A stretch of DNA of 60,145 nucleotides from positions 1 through 60,145 of the forward strand of contig CANIIA010000006.1 in the NCBI GenBank assembly GCA_947467435.1, read 5' to 3'. Origin of the DNA: Betaproteobacteria bacterium (GTDB lineage Bacteria; Pseudomonadota; Gammaproteobacteria; Burkholderiales; SG8-39). The notes below the pieces were generated by a model that saw only the letters and a program-made list of their open reading frames with translations, made no database searches and was not told the origin of the DNA. The position numbers were made by a program, and so were the translations under genes. Every line of letters begins with the position of its first letter. Position 1 is the stretch's first letter. Shown piece after piece: positions 28,514 through 37,862 of this stretch.

Positions 28514-30427
28514 TCAGGCCGTGCTCGACGCTTGCACCTCAGATTTGAGGCGCGCGATGAAGTCGTCTAACGCCATCGCGCCGAGATCTTCACCGCCGCG
28601 CGTACGCACGGCCACCGTTCCAGCCTGCTTTTCTTTGTCGCCCATGACCAACTGGTAAGGCAACTTTTGCAAGCTATGTTCGCGGATTTTATAGGAAATT
28701 TTCTCATTTCGCAAATCCGCCGCAGCGCGAAAACCCGCTGCCTGCAGGCGCTCGGCAACGCTTTGGGCGTAGTCAGCTTGATGCTCAGAAATGCTCATCA
28801 CCACCACCTGCTCAGGCGCTAGCCACAAAGGGAGTGCGCCGGCGAAGTTCTCCAGCAAAATACCAATAAAGCGCTCGAGCGAGCCGACGATGGCGCGATG
28901 CAACATCACAGGTGTGCGGCGGGAATTATCCTCGGCGACATATTCAGCCCCAAAGCGCGCCGGCATATTGAAGTCCACTTGGATGGTGCCGCATTGCCAA
29001 ACCCGCCCGATGGCATCTTTAAGTGAGTACTCAATCTTCGGGCCGTAAAAGGCTCCCTCTCCAGGTGAAACCTCGTAGGCACAGCCCGACGCTTGCAAAG
29101 CGGCCATCAAGGCCGACTCGGCCTTATCCCAAAGCGCATCTTCGCCAATCCGCTTTTCTGGGCGGGTCGCAACCTTGTAGATCACCTCAGTAAAGCCAAA
29201 GTCGCGATACACCCGCTGTAGCAACGCGGTAAAAGCCACGCACTCGGGCAGGATGTGATCCTCGGTACAAAAAATATGTCCGTCGTCTTGCACGAAACCA
29301 CGCACGCGCATCAACCCGTGCAACGAACCAGAAGGCTCGTTGCGGTGACACGCACCAAACTCACCCAAGCGATACGGCAAATCGCGATAACTACGTAAGC
29401 CTTGATTAAACACCTGCACATGCCCAGGGCAGTTCATTGGCTTGAGCGCGTAATCACGATTTTCTGAAGCCGTGGTGAACATATTGTCTTTGTAGTTTTC
29501 CCAGTGGCCAGAACGCTCCCACAAACTACGATCAAGAATTTGCGGACAACGGACCTCTTGGTAACCGTTTTCGCGGTACACACGACGCATGTACTGCTCA
29601 ACCTCTTGCCAAAGAATCCAACCCTTGGGATGCCAAAACACCAAACCAGGTGCGGCATCTTGCATATGAAACAAATCGAGTTGTTTAGCTAAGCGCCGAT
29701 GGTCGCGTTTTTCGGCCTCTTCGAGCATATGCAGATAGGCTTCTTGATCTTCTTTTTTTGCCCACGCCGTGCCATAAATTCGTTGCAGCATTTCGTTTTT
29801 CGCATCACCCCGCCAATAGGCACCGGCCACCTTCATGAGCTTGAATACTTTAAGCTTGGCAGTGGTTGGCACATGCGGGCCGCGGCACAAATCGGTGAAA
29901 GTACCTTGCGTATACAACGACACATCTTCACCGGCAGGAATTGAGGCAATAATTTCGGCTTTATAGGCCTCGCCTTGCGCTTGAAAAAACTTCACCGCTT
30001 CATCGCGTGGTAACACCGAACGCGCCACCGGCAAATCGCGCTTTGCAATTTCACCCATGCGCTTTTCAATCGCCTGCAAGTCCTCAGGTGTAAACGGACG
30101 TGCGCACGAAAAATCGTAATAAAAACCATGCTCGATCACCGGACCAATCGTGACCTGCGCTTGCGGAAACAATTCTTTAACCGCATGTGCCAATAAATGT
30201 GCCGTTGAGTGACGCAGGAGCTCGAGTGCCTCGCTGTCTCGCTCGGTAATGATCGAAAGCGCCACGTCGCTATCAATGCGGTAGCTTAAGTCGACCAACG
30301 TGTCATTGACTTTGCCTGCAAGTGCCGCTTTGGCCAAGCCTGCACCAATGGATTGCGCAACCTCGGCCACGGTCACGGGGCCGGGATACTGACGGACCGA
30401 ACCGTCCGGAAGACGAATGTCTGGCAT
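28514..30427 (-). CDS. thrS: Threonyl-tRNA synthetase
   Basis: 637 residues from the ATG at 30425-30427. TGS domain at the start ('[20 protein letters not shown]'), the editing domain with '[16 protein letters not shown]' and '[14 protein letters not shown]', then the class II core with zinc ligands ('MNCPGH') and motif 2 '[21 protein letters not shown]', and an anticodon domain. The frame is open to 30541 but that overlaps tRNA-Val. It heads the thrS-infC-rpmI-rplT-pheST-ihfA gene string. Confidence 0.97.
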   Translation of the reverse strand: MPDIRLPDGSVRQYPGPVTVAEVAQSIGAGLAKAALAGKVNDTLVDLSYRIDSDVALSIITERDSEALELLRHSTAHLLAHAVKELFPQAQVTIGPVIEHGFYYDFSCARPFTPEDLQAIEKRMGEIAKRDLPVARSVLPRDEAVKFFQAQGEAYKAEIIASIPAGEDVSLYTQGTFTDLCRGPHVPTTAKLKVFKLMKVAGAYWRGDAKNEMLQRIYGTAWAKKEDQEAYLHMLEEAEKRDHRRLAKQLDLFHMQDAAPGLVFWHPKGWILWQEVEQYMRRVYRENGYQEVRCPQILDRSLWERSGHWENYKDNMFTTASENRDYALKPMNCPGHVQVFNQGLRSYRDLPYRLGEFGACHRNEPSGSLHGLMRVRGFVQDDGHIFCTEDHILPECVAFTALLQRVYRDFGFTEVIYKVATRPEKRIGEDALWDKAESALMAALQASGCAYEVSPGEGAFYGPKIEYSLKDAIGRVWQCGTIQVDFNMPARFGAEYVAEDNSRRTPVMLHRAIVGSLERFIGILLENFAGALPLWLAPEQVVVMSISEHQADYAQSVAERLQAAGFRAAADLRNEKISYKIREHSLQKLPYQLVMGDKEKQAGTVAVRTRGGEDLGAMALDDFIARLKSEVQASSTA

Positions 30428-30450
30428 GGTTGTTCTCGTAAACGACGGAC

Positions 30451-30480
30451 AAAAAAAAGTGCGGACAGGCCGCACTTTTT
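30451..30480 (-). terminator. Intrinsic terminator between tRNA-Val and thrS
   Basis: GTGCGG (30459-30464) pairs with CCGCAC (30470-30475), extended by A-T pairs on both sides; on the minus strand it ends in a run of eight T. It lies only 23 bases before the thrS ATG. Confidence 0.8.
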
Positions 30481-30496
30481 CGTTTTGCAAGGATGC

Positions 30497-30573
30497 TGGT
30501 AGGCGCGATTGGACTCGAACCAACGACCCCCACCATGTCAAGGTGATGCTCTAACCAGCTGAGCTACGCGCCT
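30497..30573 (-). tRNA. tRNA-Val (GAC)
   Basis: 77 bases including CCA. Acceptor AGGCGCG pairs with CGCGCCT, D arm GCTCAGCTGGTTAGAGC and TPsiC arm (GGTTCGAGTCC) are canonical, and the loop TTGACAT gives anticodon GAC. Confidence 0.96.
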
Positions 30574-30697
30574 GTTGATCTGTGCATTTTACCCTACTCT
30601 CGCGCTGCGCCCAAATCGACTGTCATGCGCGCGCAATCAAATCGATGCAGACTCTGGTCTGACGATCTTCACTCGACCCTTAAGAAAAGCCAGCAAA

Positions 30698-31150
30698 ATG
30701 GACCTGATCCTGTGGCGACATGCCGACGCCGAAGATGGGCTGCCCGATCTGTCTCGGCGTTTAACACCGCGCGGAATCAAACAAGCCGAACGCATGGCAG
30801 GGTGGCTTTTGCAGCGCTTACCCGGAAAATTTCATGTGATTGTGAGCCCCGCGGAGCGCACCAAACAAACCGCCGCCGCACTGGGCGTCAGCACTAAAAC
30901 GCGACGCGAACTCGCGCCCGGGGCCAGTGTGGCGCAAATTTTGAATGCCGCTGAATGGCCCGATCGTAAGGGCCCAGTCGTCGTGGTCGGCCATCAACCC
31001 GACCTAGGACGCGTCGCCGCGTTTTTACTTTCATCTCAAGAAGAAGACTGGACACTCAAAAAAGGCGGCTTGTGGTGGCTCACCAATCGCGTGCGCAATG
31101 CCGAAGCACAAGTCGTTTTACGTGCAGCGATGTCGCCAGAGTTGCTCTAA
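30698..31150 (+). CDS. sixA: Phosphohistidine phosphatase SixA
   Basis: 150 residues from the ATG at 30698; the frame is open to 30575 but overlaps no family sequence. 'LILWRHADAED' carries the catalytic RH motif of the histidine-phosphatase superfamily and 'VVVVGHQPDLG' the second His. SixA dephosphorylates His in phosphotransfer proteins such as ArcB or the nitrogen PTS. It sits next to ppx and ppk, as in other Burkholderiales. Confidence 0.88.
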   Translation: MDLILWRHADAEDGLPDLSRRLTPRGIKQAERMAGWLLQRLPGKFHVIVSPAERTKQTAAALGVSTKTRRELAPGASVAQILNAAEWPDRKGPVVVVGHQPDLGRVAAFLLSSQEEDWTLKKGGLWWLTNRVRNAEAQVVLRAAMSPELL

Positions 31151-31167
31151 CAATCAATGCTGCGGCG

Positions 31168-32709
31168 TTAATCCATCGTTGCGCTCACCGGCGCAAATTG
31201 CGATTGCGCACGTTCAGTCAACGGCACCAACGCAAATCGCAATCCCACCGCAGACCACGCTTGCGTTTCAGCGTGAAGTACAAATGCACTTAACGGATTT
31301 TCATCTAACCATTCGCGTGGAACCGCCAAGGTAAAGCCGGCATCGTCTTCGCGCACACCCATCGGCGGAACAGCGACCTCAGTACGATTTCGATGCAACA
31401 AACTGGCTAAACGCAAAGCAAACACCAAACGCCAATCATCGGGCTCAAAACCACTGTCTTGTACTTTAGAAAGCTTACCGCGATGTGCTAACACAATGCG
31501 CGCTAATCGCTGTTGTTCCATGCGCGAAAATCCCGGCATATCGGCGTGTTGCAAAATATATGCAGAATGTTTGTGCTGCTGCGCATGTGCAATCGACAAG
31601 CCAATCTCGCTCACCCGCGCAGCCCAATCGAGCAACTGCCGCGTAGGATGGGTCTCGGGGTCGCTGTCATCGACTGACACGATCAACGCATCGTACAAAC
31701 GCAGCGCCAATTGGCGAACGCGCTCAGATTGCGCCAGATCTACGCGATAGCGACGCGCAAATTGCACAATCGTTGCACTGCGCATGTCACGATGCTGCAC
31801 ACGCCCCAACAAGTCATACAACACGCCATGACGCAGCGCGCCGTCAGACAGCTGCATATGCTCGATGCCCAGCGCATCAAACACTGACAACATGATGGCT
31901 AAACCACCCGCCAACACCGGCGCGCGGTTATTACGTAAGCCTGGCAACGTAGCCGGGTCGATGGTCTGCAACTTAATCAGTAAGCTTTTCAGTCGCTCTA
32001 AACCATCACGTGTGATGCCATCACTACAAAACCCATGCGCTTGCAAAATATCTTCGAGCGCGCGTGCTGAGCCTGAAGAACCAATCGCCTGCTGCCAACC
32101 CAGTCGACGATACGATTGAGCAATCGAGGCTAATTCTTGTTGCGCGGCAAGTTGCGCCGCCTTAAATCGCGCTTTATCGACTTGCTGATCGGGAAAGTAT
32201 TTCAGGCTATAGCTGACACAGCCCATGTACAAACTTTCGGTGAGCGTCGGCTCTAAGCCCGTACCGATAATGCATTCAGTCGACCCACCGCCAATATCCA
32301 CCACCAAACGTTGATCATTGGGGGCAGGTAAGGCATGCGCCACACCCAAATAAATGAGGCGCGCTTCCTCGCGACCGGCAATCACTTCAATCGGAAAGCC
32401 AAGACGCGCGCGCGCTTCTTTTAAAAAGGCGGCGCTGTTCTTGGCAACACGTAAGGTATTGGTGCCCACGGCACGCACTGTTTCAGGGGCAAAACCACGC
32501 AATCGTTCACCAAAACGTGATAGCGCATCCAAGGCACGCACTTGCGTCGCACGATCAATACGCTTATCGCTAGTGAGTCCGCCTCCTAAACGCACCACCT
32601 CACGCAATGAATCAAGCGGATAAATATGGCCGTCATCGACGCGTCCCACCGCTAGGTGAAAGCTATTCGAACCCAAATCGACTGCAGCAAGAATGGTTGA
32701 ACGCGCCAT
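31168..32709 (-). CDS. ppx: Exopolyphosphatase (Ppx/GppA family)
   Basis: 513 residues from the ATG at 32707-32709 (the frame extends to a TTG at 32748). Actin-like ATPase folds: phosphate-1 loop 'AAVDLGSNSFHLAVGRV', 'VDIGGGSTECIIG', and an HD-like C-terminal region 'ARVSEIGLSIAHAQQHKHSAYIL'. It releases phosphate from polyphosphate ends; a guanosine-pentaphosphatase role is possible. It follows phoU by about 42 bases and opposes ppk. Confidence 0.92.
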   Translation of the reverse strand: MARSTILAAVDLGSNSFHLAVGRVDDGHIYPLDSLREVVRLGGGLTSDKRIDRATQVRALDALSRFGERLRGFAPETVRAVGTNTLRVAKNSAAFLKEARARLGFPIEVIAGREEARLIYLGVAHALPAPNDQRLVVDIGGGSTECIIGTGLEPTLTESLYMGCVSYSLKYFPDQQVDKARFKAAQLAAQQELASIAQSYRRLGWQQAIGSSGSARALEDILQAHGFCSDGITRDGLERLKSLLIKLQTIDPATLPGLRNNRAPVLAGGLAIMLSVFDALGIEHMQLSDGALRHGVLYDLLGRVQHRDMRSATIVQFARRYRVDLAQSERVRQLALRLYDALIVSVDDSDPETHPTRQLLDWAARVSEIGLSIAHAQQHKHSAYILQHADMPGFSRMEQQRLARIVLAHRGKLSKVQDSGFEPDDWRLVFALRLASLLHRNRTEVAVPPMGVREDDAGFTLAVPREWLDENPLSAFVLHAETQAWSAVGLRFALVPLTERAQSQFAPVSATMD

Positions 32710-32751
32710 AGAGGGTGGCAAGTTAGCACTGCTGAGGATGCCAGGCAATGC

Positions 32752-33468
32752 TTATTCTGCGTGCGGCCCGTCCGAAGTAAAAGCACTCAACAATTGATGG
32801 CGCACATCCGCACCAAGCACTGCATAGATGAGGTGCTCAGCAATATTTTTGACGTGATCACCGACGCGTTCGAGTGCTTTGGCAATAAACATCAGATCTA
32901 ACGCCGCGCTAATGGTACGTGGATCTTCCATCATCAAGGCCATCAGCTGACGAATCACTCCCTCCAGCAGCAAATCCACCTCGGCATCGCGCGTAATAAT
33001 TTCAGACATCCGCTGCGGATCCATGGCATCAATGCCCGACAGCACATCGCGCAGCATATCCACCACCAACTTAGTCATCCGTCGTACTTCAACATAGCGC
33101 GGCAAGGTGGGACGACCTTCTTGATACAGCTTGCGGGCAAACAAAGCGATCTTCTTTCCTTCATCGCCGATACGCTCTAAATCGGTGGTCGACTTGGTGA
33201 GCATAATCACCATGCGCAAATCGGTAGCCGCGGGTTGACGTTTGGCGATGATCTGAGCGCACAGCTCGTCAATCTGCAGTTCAAGCGCATTAATATCTTT
33301 TTCCGACTGCAGAATCTCATCCATCAGTTGCACCGAGCCGCTACCCAAGGCCTCGACGGCATCAACCACTTGGCGTTCCGCACGCACGCCAATTTCGAGC
33401 ACCAAAGCGCGTGCCTGCTCGAGAAGCAAATCATATTCAGAAGAGGTGTGCGGCGGATGGGGAGTCAT
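32752..33468 (-). CDS. phoU: Phosphate signalling protein PhoU
   Basis: About 238 residues from the ATG at 33466-33468 (a GTG one codon earlier is possible). Two PhoU three-helix repeats: 'VLEIGVRAERQVVDAVEALG' and 'DLERIGDEGKKIALFARK', later 'KALERVGDHVKNIAEHLIYAV' with the conserved metal-binding E/DxxRxxD pattern. PhoU restrains PhoR-PhoB signalling when phosphate is plentiful. A Pho-box-like element lies 59 bases upstream. The pst genes are not in the window. Confidence 0.93.
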   Translation of the reverse strand: MTPHPPHTSSEYDLLLEQARALVLEIGVRAERQVVDAVEALGSGSVQLMDEILQSEKDINALELQIDELCAQIIAKRQPAATDLRMVIMLTKSTTDLERIGDEGKKIALFARKLYQEGRPTLPRYVEVRRMTKLVVDMLRDVLSGIDAMDPQRMSEIITRDAEVDLLLEGVIRQLMALMMEDPRTISAALDLMFIAKALERVGDHVKNIAEHLIYAVLGADVRHQLLSAFTSDGPHAE

Positions 33469-33509
33469 CACTGAACGAATCTAAGGGGTAAAACTAAAAA
33501 ACGTCGTGC

Positions 33510-33555
33510 ATCTTACGACCACAATGATGACAAGCACATGACAGCGCAGTGACTT
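33510..33555 (-). promoter_or_regulatory. PhoB box and -10 element upstream of phoU
   Basis: On the minus strand CTGTCAT (33538-33544) and TTGTCAT (33527-33533) are spaced 11 bp start to start, the standard Pho-box layout; a third weaker copy, AAGTCAC, is at 33549-33555. TAAGAT (33510-33515) lies 11 bases downstream as a -10. The orientation favours phoU-ppx; ppk starts 62-90 bases away on the other strand and could share it. Confidence 0.7.
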
Positions 33556-33616
33556 ATTTCTTTCATATAGATAAGCTAACCTAACCGATTGCCCCCAGTT
33601 GCGTTGAGCTACGCCC

Positions 33617-35749
33617 ATGTCCGGACCGACCAAAAAAGTGCACGCCGCCACCGCGAGTCCGTTGGCGCACCACGAGCAATTTTTAAACCGCGAGCTCGGG
33701 CACCTGGCCTTTAATCGACGTGTACTGGCCCAAGCCGAAGACCCCAGCGTGCCGCTCCTTGAGCGACTGCGCTTTCTTACCATCGTGTCCTCAAACCTTG
33801 ATGAGTTTTTTGAGATTCGCGTGGCTGGCTTAAAAGAAAAAATCAAACATGGCATTCGCGAGACTGGTCCAGATGGGCATGATGCGGCTTGGGTCTACGC
33901 GAAAGTGAGCCACGATGTACGCCAACTGATCGACGCTCAATACAAATTACTCAACGACGTCTTATTACCTGCGCTTGAAACAGAGCAAATTTTCTTTCCA
34001 CGTCGGCAAGATTGGACCCCCACACAAAAACACTGGATTCGCGACTACTTTATGCGCGAAGTCTTGCCTGTACTCACGCCCATTGGGCTTGATCCAGCGC
34101 ATCCGTTTCCACGCGTCTTTAATAAAAGCCTAAATTTTGCTGTCGAACTTTCAGGTAAAGATGCCTTTGGACGTAATTCGGGCGCAGCCATTGTGCAAGC
34201 GCCGCGCGCACTGCCGCGCGTGATCCGTTTACCCTCGCAAAAAAATCATCGCTACGAATTTGTGTTTCTCTCTTCTGTCATGCACGACCACGTCGGCGAA
34301 TTGTTTTCAGGCATGCAGGTACAAGGCTGCTATCAGTTTCGAGTCACACGAAATTCTGATTTATTTGTCGATGAAGAAGAAGTCAAAGATATGCGTATCG
34401 CCTTACAAGGCGAATTACTCGAGCGGCATTTTGGCCACGCGGTGCGTCTAGAAGTGGCCGACAATTGCTCAGCGCGGATGGCAGAATTTTTATTAGCGCA
34501 ATTTGCTTTATCGGCGGATGATTTATACCGCGTTGATGGCCCGGTAAATTTATATCGCTTACGCGAAGTGCCCGATCAAGTCGATCGCCCCGAGCTCAAG
34601 TACCTCGAGTTCAAACCCGACTTACCTGCCAACTTAGATAACGCCGCAGATATTTTTGCGTGCTTACAGCAGCGCGACGTGTTGTTGCATCACCCCTACC
34701 AATCCTTTGCACCGGTCTTAAATTTTATTCGTGCCGCAGCCGAAGATCCGCAAGTCATTGCGATCAAACAAACGGTCTATCGCACCGGCACCGACTCCGA
34801 GCTGATGGAAACGCTGATCCAAGCAGCGCAATTTGGCAAAGAAGTCACCGTCGTGGTCGAACTCATGGCGCGCTTTGATGAAGAGGCCAATATCAATTGG
34901 GCCACCCGTTTAGAAGCCGTGGGCGCCCATGTGGTGTACGGCGTTGTCGGACACAAAACCCACGCCAAAATGGCCTTGATTGTGCGACGTGAAGAAGACG
35001 CCAATGGCAAAACCCACCTACGTCGTTATGTGCATTTAGGCACAGGCAATTACCACCCGCGCACGGCGCGTTTGTACACTGACTTTGGATTATTAACCGC
35101 CAATGAATCGATTTGTGCCGATGCCAACGATGTCTTCAAACAACTCACCGGGCTCGGACGCGCCGGTCGCTTAAAACATCTTTGGCAAGCGCCGTTCACT
35201 CTGCACAAGCGGATTTTGGCGGCAATCCACGCCGAAGCGCAAGCTGCTGCAAATGGTCAACCGGCACGCATCATCGCCAAGATGAACGCGCTGCTTGAAC
35301 CGCAAGTGATCCACGCGCTCTACGCGGCGTCACAAGCTGGCGTCAAGATTGATCTCATTGTGCGCGGCGTTTGTGCGCTACGGCCAGGCATTCCCGGACT
35401 GTCCGAAAACATCCGTGTCCGCTCGATCATTGGTCGTTTTCTTGAGCACTCGCGAATTTTTTATTTTCACGCCGCCGGTGAAGCGCACGTCTTTTTGGCC
35501 AGCGCCGATTGGATGGATCGCAACTTCTTCCGGCGAATCGAAATATGTTTTCCGGTATTAGATCCTGCGCTTAAACAACGCGTCATTCGTGAAGGGTTGG
35601 ATAGCGCGCTGGAGGACAACGTACAAGCATGGCTCATGAACCCCGATGGTCACTACGAGCGCAGCGTGACTCGCCGTGGCTCACGCCAACGGGCTACGCA
35701 ATCCGAACTACTTCAACTATTGGCACACTCCCCGCTCGCTTCCATTTAA
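33617..35749 (+). CDS. ppk: Polyphosphate kinase 1
   Basis: 710 residues, full length. The N-terminal domain begins 'FLNRELGHLAFNRRVLAQA' with 'LTIVSSNLDEFFEIRVAGLKE'. The phospholipase D-like catalytic halves carry the autophosphorylated His in 'GVVGHKTHAKMALIVRR' and a second in 'ILFY'-type 'RIFYFHAAGEAHVFLASADW'. It reversibly builds polyphosphate from ATP. Divergent from phoU across 148 bases containing a Pho box. Confidence 0.96.
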   Translation: MSGPTKKVHAATASPLAHHEQFLNRELGHLAFNRRVLAQAEDPSVPLLERLRFLTIVSSNLDEFFEIRVAGLKEKIKHGIRETGPDGHDAAWVYAKVSHDVRQLIDAQYKLLNDVLLPALETEQIFFPRRQDWTPTQKHWIRDYFMREVLPVLTPIGLDPAHPFPRVFNKSLNFAVELSGKDAFGRNSGAAIVQAPRALPRVIRLPSQKNHRYEFVFLSSVMHDHVGELFSGMQVQGCYQFRVTRNSDLFVDEEEVKDMRIALQGELLERHFGHAVRLEVADNCSARMAEFLLAQFALSADDLYRVDGPVNLYRLREVPDQVDRPELKYLEFKPDLPANLDNAADIFACLQQRDVLLHHPYQSFAPVLNFIRAAAEDPQVIAIKQTVYRTGTDSELMETLIQAAQFGKEVTVVVELMARFDEEANINWATRLEAVGAHVVYGVVGHKTHAKMALIVRREEDANGKTHLRRYVHLGTGNYHPRTARLYTDFGLLTANESICADANDVFKQLTGLGRAGRLKHLWQAPFTLHKRILAAIHAEAQAAANGQPARIIAKMNALLEPQVIHALYAASQAGVKIDLIVRGVCALRPGIPGLSENIRVRSIIGRFLEHSRIFYFHAAGEAHVFLASADWMDRNFFRRIEICFPVLDPALKQRVIREGLDSALEDNVQAWLMNPDGHYERSVTRRGSRQRATQSELLQLLAHSPLASI

Positions 35750-35783
35750 TAAAGATTGCGCCTCTACTTAGGATGTCACGTCC

Positions 35784-36290
35784 ATGTCTACACCACCTGC
35801 CCCGATCAACGTTTTGTTTTTATGCACGCACAATTCAGCGCGCAGCATCTTGGCTGAAGCCTTACTCAATCATTTAGGCAATCCGCGCTTTCGGGCATTT
35901 TCTGCAGGAAGCAGCCCGCGCGATAATCAACAACCACATCCGATCGCGCTTCGTGTTTTACAAAACGCGGGGATCGACACCCATTCACTCTCCAGCAAAA
36001 GCTGGGACGCCTTCGCGCATGCCGATGCCCCGCACATGCATCTCATCATCACGGTCTGCGATAATGCCGCTGGTGAGGTGTGCCCGATTTGGCCTGGTCA
36101 CCCTGCGACTGCGCACTGGGGTTATGCCGATCCGAGTCAAACGACCGGATCTGCTGAGGATATTGAAGCTGCTTTTAGAAGCACCCTACATCTATTGCAT
36201 AAACGCTTAGAGAGCTTCATCAACTTACCTATCGAGTCCTTTGATCAACTGGCATTACAAACCCAAGCGCGATCCTTGAGTCACGTATGA
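35784..36290 (+). CDS. arsC: Arsenate reductase / low-MW phosphotyrosine phosphatase-like ArsC
   Basis: 168 residues. P-loop 'LCTHNSARSILAEALL' has the catalytic Cys and Arg of the LMW-PTPase fold; 'VCDNAAGEVCPIWPGHPATAHWGYADP' carries the second Cys and the distal region typical of thioredoxin- or glutaredoxin-linked arsenate reductases. It turns arsenate to arsenite in the cytoplasm. Its stop overlaps the aquaporin start (ATGA). No ArsR or ArsB is present here. Confidence 0.85.
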   Translation: MSTPPAPINVLFLCTHNSARSILAEALLNHLGNPRFRAFSAGSSPRDNQQPHPIALRVLQNAGIDTHSLSSKSWDAFAHADAPHMHLIITVCDNAAGEVCPIWPGHPATAHWGYADPSQTTGSAEDIEAAFRSTLHLLHKRLESFINLPIESFDQLALQTQARSLSHV

Positions 36291-36937
36291 ATACAAACAA
36301 AGCCATTGCTGCCGAATGGGTCGGCACCGCCGCATTACTTGCCGCGGTGATTGGCTCAGGCATCATGGCTGAACGCTTAAGCGCAGGAAACACCGGCGTT
36401 GCATTGCTTGCGAATACGCTTGCAACAGTCTTTGCTTTGTACGTGCTGATTGAAACCTTCGCACCCATCAGTGGCGCGCACTTTAATCCTGTGGTGACGA
36501 TGGTCATGGTTTGGCGCGGCAAACTCAGCCTCAAGCTGGGGCTTGGCTATGTATGCGCGCAACTGCTCGGTGCGGTATGCGGCGCGTGGCTTGCACACGC
36601 GATGTTTGATGTATCGCTGCTGCAGTTTTCGATAAAACACCGCAGTGGGCTGAGTCAGTGGATCGCCGAACTCGTTGCCACTGCGGGTCTGCTGTTTGTC
36701 ATCCTACGAGCCCCAACAAACAAAGCAGCGCCACTGGTGGCTTGTTACATTGGCGCAGCCTATTGGTTTACCGCCAGCACGTCGTTTGCAAATCCTGCGG
36801 CCGTCCTCGGTCGTCTGCTCACCGATTCGTTTGCTGGCATTGCGCCGATCGACGCGCCAGCATTTGTATTGGCGCAGTGTGTTGGGGCATTAATGGGTGT
36901 TGTCTTGTCAACACAACTAGCGACAGACTCAGATTAA
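36287..36937 (+). CDS. Aquaporin-family channel (AqpS/GlpF-like)
   Basis: 216 residues, six membrane helices. The first NPA box is changed to NPV ('SGAHFNPVVTMVMVW') and the second is 'SFANPAAVLGR', as seen in arsenic-linked AqpS channels. In Sinorhizobium, AqpS lets arsenite made by ArsC leave the cell by diffusion. The 4-base overlap with arsC supports this. Ends by overlapping the olsB stop on the opposite strand. Confidence 0.8.
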   Translation: MNTNKAIAAEWVGTAALLAAVIGSGIMAERLSAGNTGVALLANTLATVFALYVLIETFAPISGAHFNPVVTMVMVWRGKLSLKLGLGYVCAQLLGAVCGAWLAHAMFDVSLLQFSIKHRSGLSQWIAELVATAGLLFVILRAPTNKAAPLVACYIGAAYWFTASTSFANPAAVLGRLLTDSFAGIAPIDAPAFVLAQCVGALMGVVLSTQLATDSD

Positions 36938-37704
36938 CTGGCCACGCCATGGTGTTTGGCATAGCGCAGCGTCAGCCGAGACATCGGTAAGAAAATAAAG
37001 AAATCCGCGGTATTAAATTCCGGATCCCAGGCCGGCGCACCACCAATCCAAGCACCGCTACGTAGGTAAGCTTTGATCAAGGCCGGAATTTGCGCTGCAC
37101 GTGATTGATCTAGCTGGTCGATCGGCAACGGCGTTCTCGGAAACACACCGTATTCAATCGGTGCCCGAAAAACATCTGGTAGTTGTGCATAGGCGGAAGC
37201 GGCACCATGTCCCCCATCCAACATACTCATGCTGGCACAACCGGCTAAATATCGAATATTTCTGTTACGCGCGTACTCCAAGATGGCCTGCCACAGCTGT
37301 GAGATCACCTTACCCGAGCGGTATTCTGGATGGACGCAAGCACGACCCAATTCCAACAGACCTTCTCGCAATAACTGCAATCGCGTCAGATCAAACTCAG
37401 CATCGGCGTAATAACAACCAATACGACGTGCATTTTGTGGCGATAACAATCGATATGTACCAACCACCTGATCTGTCTGCGTATCGCGCGCGATCAAGTG
37501 ATCACAATGCGGGTCAAAAATATCTTCATCGATGCCAAAGGTTTTTGAGGGCAACCTCGCACCCATCTCGTCTGAAAAAACGCGCCAACGCAGCGCTTGC
37601 GCTTCTGACAGCTCTCGTTGATTAGTCGTCAGCGAAACGCGAATCGTGCTGGTGTTCGATCGTGGAACTTCTCGTGAAAGTAAGCGCTCATCTAAACGAT
37701 CCAT
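36934..37704 (-). CDS. olsB: OlsB-like L-ornithine N-alpha-acyltransferase (GNAT fold)
   Basis: 256 residues. 'ALRWRVFSDEMGA', 'FDPHCDHLIARD', 'VVGTYRLLSPQNARRIGCYYADAEFDL' (read in parts), 'LELGRACVHPEYRSGKVISQLW' and 'LAGCASMS' match the autoinducer-synthase-like GNAT family that contains OlsB. OlsB attaches a 3-hydroxyacyl chain from ACP to ornithine, making lyso-ornithine lipid, a phosphorus-free membrane lipid. AGAGG lies 7 bases before the ATG, and a four-copy Pho-box array with a -10 element is upstream. The partner acyltransferase OlsA is not in the window. Confidence 0.8.
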   Translation of the reverse strand: MDRLDERLLSREVPRSNTSTIRVSLTTNQRELSEAQALRWRVFSDEMGARLPSKTFGIDEDIFDPHCDHLIARDTQTDQVVGTYRLLSPQNARRIGCYYADAEFDLTRLQLLREGLLELGRACVHPEYRSGKVISQLWQAILEYARNRNIRYLAGCASMSMLDGGHGAASAYAQLPDVFRAPIEYGVFPRTPLPIDQLDQSRAAQIPALIKAYLRSGAWIGGAPAWDPEFNTADFFIFLPMSRLTLRYAKHHGVAS

Positions 37705-37738
37705 GCACTATCCTCTAAATTAGATTACATGCGCAATG

Positions 37739-37794
37739 AATGTAACCCGGCTTGATGACGTCACCATGACGAGGAAATGACGTCCACATGACAA
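37739..37794 (-). promoter_or_regulatory. Four-copy PhoB-box array and -10 element for olsB
   Basis: On the plus strand four 7-mers, ATGACGT (37755), ATGACGA (37766), ATGACGT (37777) and ATGACAA (37788), recur every 11 bp with 4-base spacers. On the minus strand they read as tandem xxGTCAT boxes. TACATT (37739-37744 complement) follows the array after exactly 10 bases, the usual place for a PhoB-dependent -10. dgkA starts 69 bases beyond on the other strand and may be controlled too. Confidence 0.78.
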
Positions 37795-37862
37795 TTCAAC
37801 GCAACACGTGATCGGCATGCTAAATTTCAACTTGTCCATACTTTCAGGACCATCGAACATCC

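Noticed and set aside
37755..37794. CRISPR or replication iterons from the 11-bp repeats
   Set aside because: Units of 7 bases with 4-base spacers are far too short for CRISPR, and the sequence and period match PhoB boxes; two further arrays with the same layout precede phosphate genes.
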